Notes under the pieces: model-generated
What the model was told of the DNA's origin: nothing
The model's input: only the letters and a program-made list of their open reading frames with translations
The model's database searches: none
Part shown: one piece after another, positions 46,521-56,503 of the stretch
How positions within the stretch are numbered: the stretch's first letter is position 1
Layout: each line of letters begins with the position of its first letter
Source: Rubritepida flocculans DSM 14296
Lineage (GTDB): Bacteria > Pseudomonadota > Alphaproteobacteria > Acetobacterales > Acetobacteraceae
NCBI RefSeq assembly: GCF_000425365.1
Contig: NZ_AUDH01000013.1
Coordinates: forward strand, 23,684 to 87,683
Reading direction: 5' to 3'
Length of the DNA: 64,000 nt
Position numbers and translations under genes: made by a program

Positions 46521-47747
46521 ATGAGCGCGCCCCGCCCCGCCCCTGCGCCCCCCTTCGCGAGCCCTCTTTCCGAGGCCGAGTTCGCCGCCCTGATGGCCCC
46601 CTTCGCGCCGCTGGTCCCTCCGCTGGTGGTGGGCTGTTCGGGGGGCGCGGATTCCCTCGCCCTCGCCTGGCTCGCGCATCGCTGGTCCGGGGGGCGGACC
46701 ATCGCCGTCATCTGCGACCACGGGCTGCGGCCGGAAAGCGCGGCCGAGGCCGAGCAGGTGGCCGAGCGGCTGCGCGGGGCCGGGTTGCGGGTGGCGCTGC
46801 GCCGCCTCCGCCTCGCCCCCGGCCCCGCCCTGCAGGCCCGCGCGCGGCTGGCGCGCCGCGCCGCGCTGCTCGCCGCCTGCCGGGAGTTCGGCGCGCCGCA
46901 TCTGCTGCTCGGCCATCACGCGGGGGATCAGGCGGAGACGGTTGTGATGCGCGCCCTCGCCGGCTCCGGCCCGCGCGGGCTCGCGGGCATGGCGCCGCTT
47001 GCGGTCGCGCCGGAGGCGCTGGTGCTGCGCCCGCTGCTCGGCATCCCGCGGGCCCGGCTGGAGGCAAGCTGCCGCGCCGCGGGGCTCCTCTGGGTGGAGG
47101 ATCCCTCCAACGCCGATCCGCGCTTCGCCCGGGCCCGGCTGCGCGCCGCGGGCGGCGCGGAGGGCGCGGAAGCCGCCGCCCCCGCCTTCGCCGCCCGGCG
47201 CGCGCGCGAGGAGGCGGCGCTGGCCGCCCGGGCCGCCGCCTGCCTGCGCCTGCTGCCCGAGGGCTGCGCGCGGCTCGACCTCGCCGCGCTGGGCAGGGAC
47301 GCCACTGCCGCCGCCCTCCTCGGGCGGGTGCTGCGCGTGGTGGCGGGGCGGGCGCATGCGCCGGCCGAGGCGCGGGCGGCGGCGCTGCTGGCGCGCGGCC
47401 AGGGCACGCTGGGCGGGGCGCGGCTGCTCGCCTCCGGCTGGGTGGTGCGCGAGGCGCCCTCCCCGCCCTGCCCCGCCACGCCCGGCGCGCTGTGGGACGG
47501 GCGCTTCCGCCTCCTCGCCGCGGCGGAGGGGCTTCTCATCGGCCCGCTGGGCGCGGCGGAGGCCGCGCGGCTGCGCGCCCGCCACCGCCATCTGCCCGCC
47601 GCCGCGCTGGCCGCCCTGCCGGCGCTGAGACATGCGCGGGATGGAATGCTGGCGGCGGTCCCGCATCTCGCCTATCCTGGAACGGAAGCAGCAGCGCGGT
47701 TTCCGTTGCGCTTCGCGCCCCGGGGCGGCCCCCTGCTGGACGGCTGA
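46521..47747 (+). CDS. tilS: tRNA(Ile)-lysidine synthase
   Basis: Modifies C34 of the CAU-anticodon tRNA-Ile to lysidine so that it reads AUA. The 408-residue protein has the PP-loop motif [11 protein letters not shown] (about 40-50), the following [17 protein letters not shown], and the substrate region [29 protein letters not shown] and [13 protein letters not shown] are TilS-typical. The C-terminal part is Ala-rich and poorly conserved. There is no ribosome binding site near ATG 46521 and the gene may have a very short leader. The order tilS-ftsH is conserved in alphaproteobacteria. Confidence 0.93.
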   Translation: MSAPRPAPAPPFASPLSEAEFAALMAPFAPLVPPLVVGCSGGADSLALAWLAHRWSGGRTIAVICDHGLRPESAAEAEQVAERLRGAGLRVALRRLRLAPGPALQARARLARRAALLAACREFGAPHLLLGHHAGDQAETVVMRALAGSGPRGLAGMAPLAVAPEALVLRPLLGIPRARLEASCRAAGLLWVEDPSNADPRFARARLRAAGGAEGAEAAAPAFAARRAREEAALAARAAACLRLLPEGCARLDLAALGRDATAAALLGRVLRVVAGRAHAPAEARAAALLARGQGTLGGARLLASGWVVREAPSPPCPATPGALWDGRFRLLAAAEGLLIGPLGAAEAARLRARHRHLPAAALAALPALRHARDGMLAAVPHLAYPGTEAAARFPLRFAPRGGPLLDG

Positions 47748-47856
47748 TCGGAAGGATCGGGCCAGTTCATTTCCGGCAGGGGCATTCTCTCCGCCCGCAG
47801 GCGCACCACATGGGGTTCGTGCGGGCCATCGCCGCCCGCGAAGGGGAAAAGCGGAC

Positions 47857-49776
47857 GTGAGCAATTTCGGCCGGAACCTGGCCCTCTGGGTGATCGTGGC
47901 GCTGCTGCTGGTGGCGCTGTTCAACCTCTTCCAGCCCTCCGGGCCGACCGGCCGGGCGCAGATGCAGGTCGCCTACAGCGACTTCCTCAACGAGGTGAAC
48001 AACGGCCAGGTGCGCGACGTGGTGATCCAGGGCCGCACCGTCTCCGGCCAGCTCACCGACGGGCGCAGCTTCACCACCTACACGCCGGAGGATCCGAGCC
48101 TCGTCTCGCGCCTGACCGAAAAGGGCGTGCGCGTGGTGGCGCGGCCGGAGGAGAGCGAGGTGAACCCGCTCTTCCAGATCCTGATCTCCTGGTTCCCGAT
48201 GCTGCTGCTCATCGGCGTCTGGATCTTCTTCATGCGCCAGATGCAGGGCGGCGGCGGCCGCGCCATGGGCTTCGGCAAGAGCCGCGCCCGGCTGCTGACG
48301 GAGAAGCACGGCCGCGTCACCTTCGAGGACGTGGCCGGCATCGACGAGGCGAAGGCCGAGCTCGAGGAGATCGTGGACTTCCTGCGCGACCCGCAGAAGT
48401 TCCAGCGCCTGGGCGGCAAGATTCCGAAGGGCGTGCTGCTGGTGGGCCCCCCGGGCACCGGCAAGACGCTGCTCGCCCGCGCCATCGCGGGCGAGGCGAA
48501 TGTGCCCTTCTTCACCATCTCGGGCTCCGACTTCGTCGAGATGTTCGTGGGCGTGGGCGCCTCCCGCGTGCGCGACATGTTCGAGCAGGGCAAGAAGAAC
48601 GCCCCCTGCCTGATCTTCATCGACGAGATCGACGCGGTGGGCCGCCATCGCGGGGCGGGCCTCGGCGGCGGCAACGACGAGCGCGAGCAGACGCTGAACC
48701 AGATGCTCGTCGAGATGGACGGCTTCGAGAGCAACGAGGGCGTGATCATCATCGCCGCCACCAACCGCCCCGACGTGCTGGACCCGGCGCTGCTGCGCCC
48801 CGGCCGCTTCGACCGCCAGGTGGTGGTGCCGAACCCCGACGTGGTGGGGCGCGAGAAGATCCTGCGCGTGCACATGCGCAAGGTGCCGCTCGCCTCCGAC
48901 GTGGACCCGAAGGTGATCGCGCGCGGCACGCCCGGCTTCTCGGGCGCGGATCTCGCCAACCTCGTGAACGAGGCCGCGCTGCTCGCCGCGCGGACGGGCC
49001 GGCGCACCGTCGGCATGGCGGAGTTCGAGGCCGCGAAGGACAAGGTGATGATGGGCGCGGAGCGCCGCAGCCTCGTCATGTCCGAGGACGAGAAGCGCAT
49101 GACCGCCTATCACGAGGCGGGGCACGCCCTCGTCGCCATGCACGAGCCGGAGTGCGACCCGGTCCACAAGGCCACCATCATCCCGCGCGGCCGGGCGCTC
49201 GGCCTCGTGATGAGCCTCCCCGCCGGGGACCGCTACTCCAAGCACAAGTCCAAGATGAAGGCCGAGCTCGCCATGGCCATGGGCGGGCGCGTGGCGGAGG
49301 AGATCGTCTTCGGCCCGGACAAGGTGAGCAACGGCGCCTCGGGCGACATCAAGATGGCGACCAACCAGGCGCGCCTGATGGTCACCGAATGGGGCATGAG
49401 CGAGAAGCTCGGCATGGTGGCCTATGGCGAGAACAGCCAGGAGGTGTTCCTCGGCCATTCCGTCACCCAGTCGAAGAACGTGAGCGAGGCCACCGCCCAG
49501 CTCATAGACGCGGAAATCCGCCGCATCATCGACGAGGCCTATGCGCGCGCGAAGCACATCCTGACCGAGAACCGGGAGGAGCTGGAGCGCCTCGCCAAGG
49601 GGCTTCTCGAATACGAGACGCTCTCGGGCGACGAAATCCGCCAGGTGCTGCGCGGCGAGCCGGTGGTGCGGAGCCGCCCCGACGAGCCCGCCCAGGCCGG
49701 GCGCGGCAGCGTGCCCAGCTCGGGCCGCACCCCGCGCCCCGATACGGGCGGCTTCTCGCCCGCGCCCGCGGGGTGA
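47857..49776 (+). CDS. ftsH: ATP-dependent zinc metalloprotease FtsH
   Basis: Membrane-anchored AAA+ protease that degrades misfolded membrane proteins and regulators such as LpxC or sigma-32. The 639-residue protein has two membrane helices (about 7-24 and 102-122) around a periplasmic domain, the AAA domain with Walker A GPPGTGKT (about 197-204), Walker B FIDEID, the second region of homology [18 protein letters not shown], and the zinc motif HEAGH (about 417-421). The C-terminal tail is Pro/Ser-rich. The start is GTG at 47857 ([11 protein letters not shown]) with AAGGGGA upstream; the frame before it is not conserved. Confidence 0.97.
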   Translation: MSNFGRNLALWVIVALLLVALFNLFQPSGPTGRAQMQVAYSDFLNEVNNGQVRDVVIQGRTVSGQLTDGRSFTTYTPEDPSLVSRLTEKGVRVVARPEESEVNPLFQILISWFPMLLLIGVWIFFMRQMQGGGGRAMGFGKSRARLLTEKHGRVTFEDVAGIDEAKAELEEIVDFLRDPQKFQRLGGKIPKGVLLVGPPGTGKTLLARAIAGEANVPFFTISGSDFVEMFVGVGASRVRDMFEQGKKNAPCLIFIDEIDAVGRHRGAGLGGGNDEREQTLNQMLVEMDGFESNEGVIIIAATNRPDVLDPALLRPGRFDRQVVVPNPDVVGREKILRVHMRKVPLASDVDPKVIARGTPGFSGADLANLVNEAALLAARTGRRTVGMAEFEAAKDKVMMGAERRSLVMSEDEKRMTAYHEAGHALVAMHEPECDPVHKATIIPRGRALGLVMSLPAGDRYSKHKSKMKAELAMAMGGRVAEEIVFGPDKVSNGASGDIKMATNQARLMVTEWGMSEKLGMVAYGENSQEVFLGHSVTQSKNVSEATAQLIDAEIRRIIDEAYARAKHILTENREELERLAKGLLEYETLSGDEIRQVLRGEPVVRSRPDEPAQAGRGSVPSSGRTPRPDTGGFSPAPAG

Positions 49777-49783
49777 GGCCCGC

Positions 49784-50791
49784 ATGATCCCCGAGCCGCT
49801 CGGCCTGCTCGACGGGCCGGCGGCGGCGGAGGCGGTGGCACAGGGGCTCGCGCTGCCGTTGCAGGGCGGGCCCCTCGCCTTTCTGGGCTGGCGGCCGCTG
49901 GGAGATGCGGGCCCGATGCGCCCGGCCGCTTCCGCGCCGCCCGTGCTCTCCGCCGCGCCGCCGCCCTTCCCGGGCCTCGCGCCCCATCCGGCGCGGCCGC
50001 TGGTCATGGGCATCGTCAACTGCACGCCCGACAGCTTCTCGGGCGATGGGCTGGGCGCGGCGCATGCCGCCGCCATCGCCCGGGGCGAGGCCATGCTGGC
50101 CGCGGGGGCCGACATGCTGGACGTGGGCGGCGAGAGCACCCGCCCCGGCGCCGCCCCGGTGAGCCCGGAGGAGGAGCAGGCGCGCATCCTGCCCGTGATC
50201 CGCGCCCTCGCCCGCCTCGCCCCGGTCAGCGTGGACACGCGCCACGCCGAGACGATGCGCGCGGCCCTCGCCGCCGGGGCGCGCATCGTGAACGATGTGA
50301 GCGCGCTCGCCTTCGACCCCGCGGCGATGGGCGTGGTGGCCGAGGCCGGCTGCCCTGTGGTGCTCATGCACATGCGCACGCTCGATCCGCGCACCATGCA
50401 GCGAAGGGTGGCCTACGAGGATGTGGTGCGCGAGGTGGCCGAGCATCTCGCCCGCCGCCTCGACGCCTGCGAGGCCGCCGGCATCCCGCGCGGGCGGATC
50501 GCGCTCGATCCGGGCATCGGCTTCGGCAAGACGGTCGCGCACAACCTCGCGCTGATCGAGCGGCTGCCGGCGCTTGCGGGGCTCGGCTGCGCCATCCTGC
50601 TCGGCGCCTCGCGCAAGACCTTCATCGGCCGGATCACGGGGGTGGAGGCGCCGGCGGAGCGGGTGCATGGCAGCGTCGCGGCCGCCCTGGCGGGGGCGGC
50701 GCGCGGGGCCCATATCCTGCGCGTGCACGATGTGGCCGCGACCGTGCAGGCGCTCAGGCTGCGCGCGGCGGTGCTGACCGGAGGGGCGTGA
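49784..50791 (+). CDS. folP: Dihydropteroate synthase
   Basis: Condenses p-aminobenzoate with hydroxymethyl-dihydropterin diphosphate in folate synthesis; sulfonamide target. 335 residues. The core starts at RPLVMGIVNCTPDSFSGDG (about 71-89) and has DVGGESTRPGA (about 113-123), VSVDTRHAETM, ALDPGIGFGKT and LGASRKTFIGRITG. The first 70 residues are a non-conserved extension that is common in alphaproteobacterial FolP. It follows ftsH by 7 bp. In many alphaproteobacteria glmM comes next; here its place is taken by tspO. Confidence 0.95.
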   Translation: MIPEPLGLLDGPAAAEAVAQGLALPLQGGPLAFLGWRPLGDAGPMRPAASAPPVLSAAPPPFPGLAPHPARPLVMGIVNCTPDSFSGDGLGAAHAAAIARGEAMLAAGADMLDVGGESTRPGAAPVSPEEEQARILPVIRALARLAPVSVDTRHAETMRAALAAGARIVNDVSALAFDPAAMGVVAEAGCPVVLMHMRTLDPRTMQRRVAYEDVVREVAEHLARRLDACEAAGIPRGRIALDPGIGFGKTVAHNLALIERLPALAGLGCAILLGASRKTFIGRITGVEAPAERVHGSVAAALAGAARGAHILRVHDVAATVQALRLRAAVLTGGA

Positions 50792-51276
50792 TGGGCGAGT
50801 GGTGGATGCTCGGCGTCTTCTTCGCCGCCTGCGTGGCCACCGCCGCCTCGGGCGCCATCTTCGCGCCCGGCCCCTGGTATGCCGGGCTGCGCAAGCCGCG
50901 CTGGTGCCCGCCCGACTGGCTGTTCGGCCCCGCCTGGGCGGTGCTGTTCTGCATGATCGCGGTGGCGGGCTGGCTGGTCTGGCGCGCGGCGGGCTTCGGC
51001 CCCGCGCTGATCGCCTACGCTGCGCAGCTCGTGCTGAACTTCGCCTGGTCCTGGCTCTTCTTCGGGCTGCGGCGGCCGGACCTCGCCTTCTACGAGCTCT
51101 GCGCGCTCTGGGCCTGCATCGGGCTGTGCATCGCGCTGTTCGCCCCGATCAGCGCGACGGCGGCCTGGCTCTTCGCGCCCTACCTCGCCTGGGTGGGCTT
51201 CGCGGGCGCGCTGAACCTCGCGCTGTGGCGGCTGAACGGGGCGCGCCCGCGCCCCGCCCCGCTCACGGCCGGATGA
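50791..51276 (+). CDS. tspO: TspO/MBR family tryptophan-rich sensory protein
   Basis: A 161-residue membrane protein with five hydrophobic helices and many aromatic residues. Family segments are [20 protein letters not shown] (about 25-44), [40 protein letters not shown] and [20 protein letters not shown]. TspO binds porphyrins and in Rhodobacter affects tetrapyrrole-dependent gene control. The ATG at 50791 shares a base with the folP stop and has GGAGG six bases upstream; GTG at 50788 is an alternative. Its 3' end overlaps convergent argB by 14 bp. Confidence 0.92.
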   Translation: MGEWWMLGVFFAACVATAASGAIFAPGPWYAGLRKPRWCPPDWLFGPAWAVLFCMIAVAGWLVWRAAGFGPALIAYAAQLVLNFAWSWLFFGLRRPDLAFYELCALWACIGLCIALFAPISATAAWLFAPYLAWVGFAGALNLALWRLNGARPRPAPLTAG

Positions 51277-52147
51277 GAGTGCCCGCGCCCTTGTCGGTGA
51301 AGAGTTCGCGCAGCACCGCGTGGGGCTGGCGCCCGTCGAGGATCACGGCGCCCTTCACCCCCTGCTCGATGGCGTAGATGCAGGTCTCGATCTTGGGGAT
51401 CATCCCCCCCGCGATCCAGCCCGCGGCGATGCCCGCACGGGCCTCGGCCACCGTCATCTCGGGGATGAGGGTCTTGTTCGCGTCCAGCACCCCGGGCACA
51501 TCCGTCAGCATCAGCATGCGCTCGGCCCTGAGCGCGCCGGCGATGGCGCCCGAGACGGTGTCGGCGTTGATGTTGTAGGTCTGCCCATCGGGGCCGAGCC
51601 CCACGGGCGCGATCACCGGCACGATGTCCGCGCCGATCAGGAGTTCGAGCACGCGCGTGTCCACGCTCTCCGGCTCGCCCACCAGGCCGAGGTCGAGCAC
51701 CTGCTCGATGTTGCTGCCCGGATCCTTCACCGTGCGCGTGGCCTTGCGGGCGCGGATCAGCCCGCCATCCTTGCCCGAGATGCCCACCGCGATGCAGCCC
51801 GCCCGGGTGATGGCGGAGGAGAGGGCTTTGTTCACGGTGCCGGCCAGCACCATCTCCACCACCTCGACCATCTGCTGGTCGGTCACGCGCAGCCCCTGCA
51901 CGAAGGTGGACTTCACGCCGAGCCGGCCGAGCATGGCGTTGATCTGCGGCCCGCCGCCATGCACCACCACGGGGTTCACCCCCACCTGCTCGAGCAGGGC
52001 GATGTCGCGGCCGAAGCGCTCGGCCGCCTCCTCCTCGCCCATGGCGTGGCCGCCGTACTTCACCACCACGATCTGGTCGTCGTAGCGCTTGAGGTAGGGC
52101 AGCGCGCCGATCATCGTCTGCATCTGGGCGAGCGCGTCGTCGGACAT
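51263..52147 (-). CDS. argB: Acetylglutamate kinase
   Basis: Second step of arginine synthesis, phosphorylating N-acetylglutamate. The 294-residue amino acid kinase fold protein has [13 protein letters not shown] (about 27-39), [14 protein letters not shown] (about 61-74), the acetylglutamate-binding [19 protein letters not shown], the nucleotide region [15 protein letters not shown] and [11 protein letters not shown]. It is the last member of the rpmH-rnpA-yidD-yidC-engB chain, 73 bp after engB. Alphaproteobacterial ArgB is usually arginine-sensitive; the N-terminal helix needed for this is present. The 3' end overlaps tspO by 14 bp on the other strand. Confidence 0.96.
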   Translation of the reverse strand: MSDDALAQMQTMIGALPYLKRYDDQIVVVKYGGHAMGEEEAAERFGRDIALLEQVGVNPVVVHGGGPQINAMLGRLGVKSTFVQGLRVTDQQMVEVVEMVLAGTVNKALSSAITRAGCIAVGISGKDGGLIRARKATRTVKDPGSNIEQVLDLGLVGEPESVDTRVLELLIGADIVPVIAPVGLGPDGQTYNINADTVSGAIAGALRAERMLMLTDVPGVLDANKTLIPEMTVAEARAGIAAGWIAGGMIPKIETCIYAIEQGVKGAVILDGRQPHAVLRELFTDKGAGTLIRP

Positions 52148-52220
52148 CTGGGTGGCGTTCCTCGGGCCTTGCTGGGGGCGCTATCCGGCGGGCGGGGCGG
52201 GGCGTCAAGCCAGTGAGGTG

Positions 52221-52904
52221 TCAGGCGAGCAGCGCGGCGATCTCCGCGCGCAGCTCGGGGATGCCCTGGCCCGTCTCGGCCGAGGTGACGAGCACGAGCG
52301 GGTGCCCCGCCGGATGGGCGCGCGCGAGGCCCTGCGCCTCCGCAAGGCGCTTCTCCAGCGCGGCCGGCTTCACGTCATCGGCCTTGGTGAGCACGAGCTG
52401 GAAGGCCACGGCGGCCTTGTCCAGCAGGTCCATCACCGCGCGGTCGGAGGGCTTGGTCTCGATCCGCGCGTCCAGCAGCAGCAGCACGCGGCGCAGGTTG
52501 GGCCGGCCGCGCAGGTAGTCGAACATCAGCCCCTGCCAGTCCTCCTTCACCAGCTTGGAGGCCTTGGCGAAGCCGTAGCCCGGCATGTCCACGAGGGCGA
52601 GCGGCGTGCCCTCGACGCGGAAGAAGTTGAGCTGCTTGGTCCGCCCCGGGGTGTGGGAGACGCGCGCCAGCGCCCGCCGCCCCGTCAGCGCGTTGGTGAG
52701 CGAGGATTTGCCCACATTGGAGCGCCCGGCCAGCGCCACCTCCACCCCCTCGGGCGGCGGGAGCTGGTCGAGACGCTGGCTCGCGTGGAAGAAGGCGCAG
52801 GGCCGGGCGAAGAGCAGCCGCCCGGCCTCGATGAGCGCGGCGCGCTGCGCTTCGTCGCGCGCCTCGGCAAGCCCGCCGGCGGGAAGGCCCGCAGGGAGGC
52901 TCAC
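52221..52904 (-). CDS. engB: Ribosome biogenesis GTP-binding protein EngB/YsxC
   Basis: GTPase required for assembly of the large ribosomal subunit. The 227-residue protein has G1 GRSNVGKSS (about 57-65), the switch segment SHTPGRTKQLNFF, G3 DMPGYG (about 100-105), G4 TKADD (about 169-173) and G5 VTSAETG. The start was set at GTG 52904 because it overlaps the yidC stop by GTGA; a longer frame is shadow of yidC. Position after yidC is conserved in this group of bacteria and links ribosome assembly with membrane protein insertion. Confidence 0.94.
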   Translation of the reverse strand: MSLPAGLPAGGLAEARDEAQRAALIEAGRLLFARPCAFFHASQRLDQLPPPEGVEVALAGRSNVGKSSLTNALTGRRALARVSHTPGRTKQLNFFRVEGTPLALVDMPGYGFAKASKLVKEDWQGLMFDYLRGRPNLRRVLLLLDARIETKPSDRAVMDLLDKAAVAFQLVLTKADDVKPAALEKRLAEAQGLARAHPAGHPLVLVTSAETGQGIPELRAEIAALLA

Positions 52905-54697
52905 TTCTTCGCCGCCGCCGTCCCCTGGCCGCCGGCGCCCCGCCCCCCCTGGGCCGGCGGGCGCGCCGCCTGCGCCTTCTTGTCGAGATGCATGATGTAC
53001 CACTGCTGGGCGATGGAGAGGAGGTTGTTCCAGGTCCAGTAGATCACGAGCCCGGCCGGGAAGCTCGCCAGCATGAAGGTGAAGAGCACCGGCAGCCAGG
53101 CGAAGATCTTCTGCTGGATCGGGTCGGGCGGCTGGGGGTTCAGCTTCTGCTGCACCCACATGGTCACGCCCATGATGATCGCCCAGACCGGCAGATGCAG
53201 GAAGCTGGGGGGATCCCAGGGGATCAGGCCGAAGAGGTTGAACAGGTTGGTCGGGTCCATGGCCGAGAGGTCACGGATCCAGCCGAAGAAGGGCGCGTGA
53301 CGCATCTCGATGGAGATGAACAGAACCTTGTAGAGCGCGAAGAAGACGGGAATCTGCACCAGGATAGGCAGGCAGCCCGAGGCGGGGTTGATCTTCTCGC
53401 TCTTGTAGAGCGCCATCATCTCCGCCTGCATCTTCGCGGGGTCGTCTTTGTACCGGTCACGGATTTCCTGCATCTTCGGCGCCACGAGGCGCATGCGGCC
53501 CATGGACTTGTAGGCCTTGTTGGCCAGCGGGAAGAACAGGACCTTCAGGCACAGGGTGAAGATCAGGATGGCGATGCCGAAATTGCCCGTGACGATGCCG
53601 AGCCAGTGCAGCACATAGAAGAAGGGCTTGGTGATGAAGTAGAACCAGCCCCAGTCGATCGCCTTGTCGAAATCCTGGATGCGCTGCTGGTCGCGGTAGC
53701 GGTCGAGGAGCTCCACCTCCTTCGCCCCGGCGAAGAGGCGCGAGGCGAAGCCGGCCGACTGCCCGGCCGCGATGGCCTGCGGCGCGGGGGGCGCGATGTC
53801 CACCTGCCAGCGGTCCACCCCCTGGTCGGGGATGTGGCGGAAGGCGCTGCGCAGGCGCTGGCCGTCCTCGGCGCGGGTCAGCGCCGTCAGCCAGTATTTG
53901 TCGGAGAGGCCGGCCCAGCCCTCGGCCGCCTCGTTGTCCCAGGCGGAGCCCTGGGCGCGGCGGCGGTTCCCTTCGTCGCGGCCGTCGCTGTAGGTGATCT
54001 CGGTCAGCCGCCCGTCCTGCACGGCGACGAAACCCTCATGCAGGATGAAGAAGCCCAGCGTCTGCGGCGTGCGCTCGCGCCGCACCCGGGCCCAGGGCAG
54101 CACCACCACGGCCTCGGCGGCGCTGTTGCGGAGGGTCTGGCGCACGGTGAACATGTAGTCGGCGTCCACCGAGACCTCGGCCTCGAAGATCTGGCCCTGC
54201 CCATTGTCCCAGGTGAAGGTCACGGGCCGGCCGGGGGCCAGCGGCCCGCCCGTCACGGTCCAGTCCGTCTCGTTGTCAGGCACGCGGGTGCGGCCATCGG
54301 CGGCCGTCCAGCCCCACTGGGCGAAATACCCCTCCGGCCGGCCGCGCGGCGCGAGCAGGGTGACATTGGCCGAGCCCGGCTCCACCGTCTCGCGGAACTG
54401 GCGCAGCACGAGCTGGTCGAGCATCAGCCCCCGCGCCGAGAGGGCGCCGGTCAGGCGCGGGTTCTCCACCGGCACGCGCTGCGCCTCGGCCCGGGCGGGC
54501 GACAGCTCCGCCGGCGCGGCGGGGGCGGCCGGGGCGGCGCCGGGGGCGGCAGGCGTGGCCGGCAGCGGCACCTCGGCCTGCTGGGCCTGGGGGGCGGGCG
54601 GCGGCGCCGGGGGCGACATCGTCCGGTTCCACACGTCGAACAGCAGCAGGATGCCGATGGAAAGGGCGATCGCCGCGAAAAGGCGCTTCTGGTCCAT
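52901..54697 (-). CDS. yidC: Membrane protein insertase YidC
   Basis: Inserts proteins into the inner membrane alone or with SecYEG. The 598-residue protein is of the Gram-negative type: an N-terminal helix (about 6-21), a large periplasmic beta domain (about 60-345), then five helices of the Oxa1/Alb3 core with FFPLANKAYKSMGRMRLVAP, EKINPASGCLPILVQIPVFF and MLASFPAGLVIYWTWNNLLS. A Pro/Ala-rich stretch follows the first helix. The C-terminal tail ends in a basic/Ala-rich segment that may contact ribosomes. It lies 9 bp after yidD and overlaps engB. Confidence 0.97.
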   Translation of the reverse strand: MDQKRLFAAIALSIGILLLFDVWNRTMSPPAPPPAPQAQQAEVPLPATPAAPGAAPAAPAAPAELSPARAEAQRVPVENPRLTGALSARGLMLDQLVLRQFRETVEPGSANVTLLAPRGRPEGYFAQWGWTAADGRTRVPDNETDWTVTGGPLAPGRPVTFTWDNGQGQIFEAEVSVDADYMFTVRQTLRNSAAEAVVVLPWARVRRERTPQTLGFFILHEGFVAVQDGRLTEITYSDGRDEGNRRRAQGSAWDNEAAEGWAGLSDKYWLTALTRAEDGQRLRSAFRHIPDQGVDRWQVDIAPPAPQAIAAGQSAGFASRLFAGAKEVELLDRYRDQQRIQDFDKAIDWGWFYFITKPFFYVLHWLGIVTGNFGIAILIFTLCLKVLFFPLANKAYKSMGRMRLVAPKMQEIRDRYKDDPAKMQAEMMALYKSEKINPASGCLPILVQIPVFFALYKVLFISIEMRHAPFFGWIRDLSAMDPTNLFNLFGLIPWDPPSFLHLPVWAIIMGVTMWVQQKLNPQPPDPIQQKIFAWLPVLFTFMLASFPAGLVIYWTWNNLLSIAQQWYIMHLDKKAQAARPPAQGGRGAGGQGTAAAKK

Positions 54698-54706
54698 GGG
54701 TCTCGG

Positions 54707-54973
54707 TCAGGTTTCGGGCTGGCCCGGCGCGCGGGGCGCGAGCCGGTTCAGCCGGGGCGGCACGGGGTCGTAGCCGCCGGGATTCCAGGGGTTGCAGCGC
54801 AGGATGCGCCAGGCGGCGAGGCCCGTCCCGCGCAGCGCCCCGTGCTCGCTGAGCGCGCCCAGCGCGTAGTCCGAGCAGGAGGGGTGGAAGCGGCAGTTGC
54901 AGCCGAGGATGGGCCGCAGCGTCCACTGATAGGCGATCACCGCGCCCTTCAGCAGCGGCGTGACGGGGTTCAC
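54707..54973 (-). CDS. yidD: Membrane protein insertion efficiency factor YidD
   Basis: A small 88-residue protein that assists membrane protein insertion. It contains the complete family pattern: [18 protein letters not shown], then the conserved cysteines in [17 protein letters not shown] (about 25-41) and [18 protein letters not shown] (about 55-72). An amphipathic N-terminal helix anchors it at the inner membrane face. The start is GTG at 54973, overlapping the rnpA stop by GTGA, so it is coupled to rnpA translation. Always found between rnpA and yidC, as here. Confidence 0.95.
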   Translation of the reverse strand: MNPVTPLLKGAVIAYQWTLRPILGCNCRFHPSCSDYALGALSEHGALRGTGLAAWRILRCNPWNPGGYDPVPPRLNRLAPRAPGQPET

Positions 54974-55362
54974 GGGCGGCTCGTCTCGGGCAGCGTCGGG
55001 CCGCCGGCGCGCACGCCCGCCTTGACGAGCGCGGAGTCGAGGGCGCGCGCGATCTCGGCGAAGGGGCAGCGGGCCGTCTGTTCCCGGGCGATCAGCACGA
55101 GATCCCAGCCCGGGGCGGGCTCGGCCGCCAGGGCGAGCCGCGCCGCCGCGCGCAGCCGGCGCTTCGCGCGGTTGCGGGTCACGGCGTTGCCGATCTTCTT
55201 CGTGGCGGTGAAGCCCAGGCGCGTGGCCGAGTCCTGCCGCGGCAGGGCCTGCAGCAGCAGCGCCCCGCGCGCCACCTTGGCGCCTTCGCGCGCGGCACGC
55301 AGGAACTCGGCGCGCCGCTTGAGGCGCCCCGGCTTCGCGGGCGGCGGCGTCACGGCAGGCAT
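54970..55362 (-). CDS. rnpA: Ribonuclease P protein component
   Basis: Protein subunit of RNase P, which matures tRNA 5' ends. The 130-residue protein has the conserved [15 protein letters not shown] near the N terminus and the RNR-type signature [16 protein letters not shown] (about 61-76). The start [14 protein letters not shown] at 55362 was chosen because upstream residues in the open frame are shadow of rpmH. It lies 19 bp after rpmH and overlaps yidD. Length is normal. Confidence 0.94.
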   Translation of the reverse strand: MPAVTPPPAKPGRLKRRAEFLRAAREGAKVARGALLLQALPRQDSATRLGFTATKKIGNAVTRNRAKRRLRAAARLALAAEPAPGWDLVLIAREQTARCPFAEIARALDSALVKAGVRAGGPTLPETSRP

Positions 55363-55381
55363 GGGCGCCCGCGGGCGCCCG

Positions 55382-55516
55382 TCAGGCGGAGAGCTTGGCG
55401 CGGCCCTTGGCGCGGCGATTGGCCAGCACCTTCCGGCCGCCGACCGTCGCCATGCGGGCGCGGAAGCCATGGCGCCGCTTGCGGACGAGCTTCGAGGGCT
55501 GATAGGTGCGCTTCAC
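55382..55516 (-). CDS. rpmH: 50S ribosomal protein L34
   Basis: A 44-residue basic ribosomal protein. The start [20 protein letters not shown] and [17 protein letters not shown] are the conserved L34 sequence over the whole length. The initiation codon is GTG at 55516 with GGAG eight bases upstream. First gene of the rpmH-rnpA-yidD-yidC-engB-argB chain, preceded by a good promoter. Confidence 0.98.
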   Translation of the reverse strand: MKRTYQPSKLVRKRRHGFRARMATVGGRKVLANRRAKGRAKLSA

Positions 55517-55579
55517 GGCCGGAACTCCAGAGCAAAGAGGAAGGGCGGGGTCGCGCCGCGCGCGCCCCGGCGTGGCGGG

Positions 55580-55609
55580 GGTATAGGAAGCCCGGGGGGC
55601 GGGCGTCAA
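55580..55609 (-). promoter_or_regulatory. Candidate rpmH promoter
   Basis: On the minus strand TTGACG (55604-55609), 18 bp spacer, TATACC (55580-55585). This is the best sigma-70 match noticed in the window and would give a leader of about 55 bases before the rpmH GTG, suiting a strongly expressed ribosomal protein operon. Confidence 0.6.
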
Positions 55610-55695
55610 CCGCGGGCGGCGCCGGCGCCGCCCTGCCGCCGCGCGGATTGCCGCAGCGCGGCAACGGGCCTATGCCCATGCGCCGACATGGCGGG

Positions 55696-56502
55696 ATGAC
55701 ACAGCGCATGGAACGGATTCTGGACGGGCAGGCGGCCCTGATCACCGGCTCCACCTCCGGCATCGGGCTCGGCATCGCGCGGCTTTTCGCCGAGGCGGGG
55801 GCGCGGGTGATGCTCAACGGCTTCGGCAGGGCGGAGGAGATCGCCGCCGCCCGGGCCGGGATCGGCGCGCTGATGGGCGTGGCCGAGGCGCCCTACAGCC
55901 CGGCCGACATGGCGAAGCCCGCCGAGGTGCGCGCCATGGTGGCTGCCGCCGAGGCCGCCTTCGGCCGGCTCGACATCCTGGTGAACAATGCGGGCATCCA
56001 GTTCGTCAGCCCCGTTCAGGATTTCCCCGAGGAGAAGTGGGACGCGATCCTCGCCATCAACCTCTCTTCCAACTTCCACGCCATCAAGGCGGCGCTGCCG
56101 GGCATGCTGGGCCGCCGGTACGGCCGGATCATCAACATCGCCTCCGCGCACGGGCTGGTGGCGAGCCCCTTCAAGACGGCCTATGTCGCCGCCAAGCACG
56201 GGGTGGTGGGGCTGACCAAATCGGTCGCGCTCGAGATCGCGGAGACGCCCATCACCTGCAACGCCATCTGCCCCGGCTTCGTGCGCACGCCGCTCGCCGA
56301 GGCGCAGGTGAAGCCGCTCGCCGAGAAGCACGGCGTGAGCGAGGAGGTGGCGCTGAAGCAGCATCTGCTGGCCAAGCAGCCCTCGAAGCGCTGGATCGAG
56401 GTGGAGGAGGTGGCGCGCATGGCGCTCTACCTCGCGGGCCCCGGCTCGGGCGGCGTGAACGGGGCGGCGCTCAGCGTGGATGGCGGCTGGCTCGCCGCCT
56501 GA
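55696..56502 (+). CDS. 3-hydroxybutyrate dehydrogenase (SDR family)
   Basis: Interconverts 3-hydroxybutyrate and acetoacetate with NAD in polyhydroxybutyrate use. The 268-residue short-chain dehydrogenase has the cofactor motif TGSTSGIGLGIA, NNAG, and the catalytic Ser in NIASAHGLVA with Tyr and Lys in YVAAKHGVVG. The segments GFVRTPLAEAQVKPLAEKHG and LAKQPSKRWIEVEEVA are typical of bacterial 3-hydroxybutyrate dehydrogenases. ATG 55696 (MTQRMERILDGQ) and 55708 are both possible starts. It precedes the patatin gene by one base, and the pair is expected to be co-transcribed. Confidence 0.9.
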   Translation: MTQRMERILDGQAALITGSTSGIGLGIARLFAEAGARVMLNGFGRAEEIAAARAGIGALMGVAEAPYSPADMAKPAEVRAMVAAAEAAFGRLDILVNNAGIQFVSPVQDFPEEKWDAILAINLSSNFHAIKAALPGMLGRRYGRIINIASAHGLVASPFKTAYVAAKHGVVGLTKSVALEIAETPITCNAICPGFVRTPLAEAQVKPLAEKHGVSEEVALKQHLLAKQPSKRWIEVEEVARMALYLAGPGSGGVNGAALSVDGGWLAA

Positions 56503-56503
56503 G

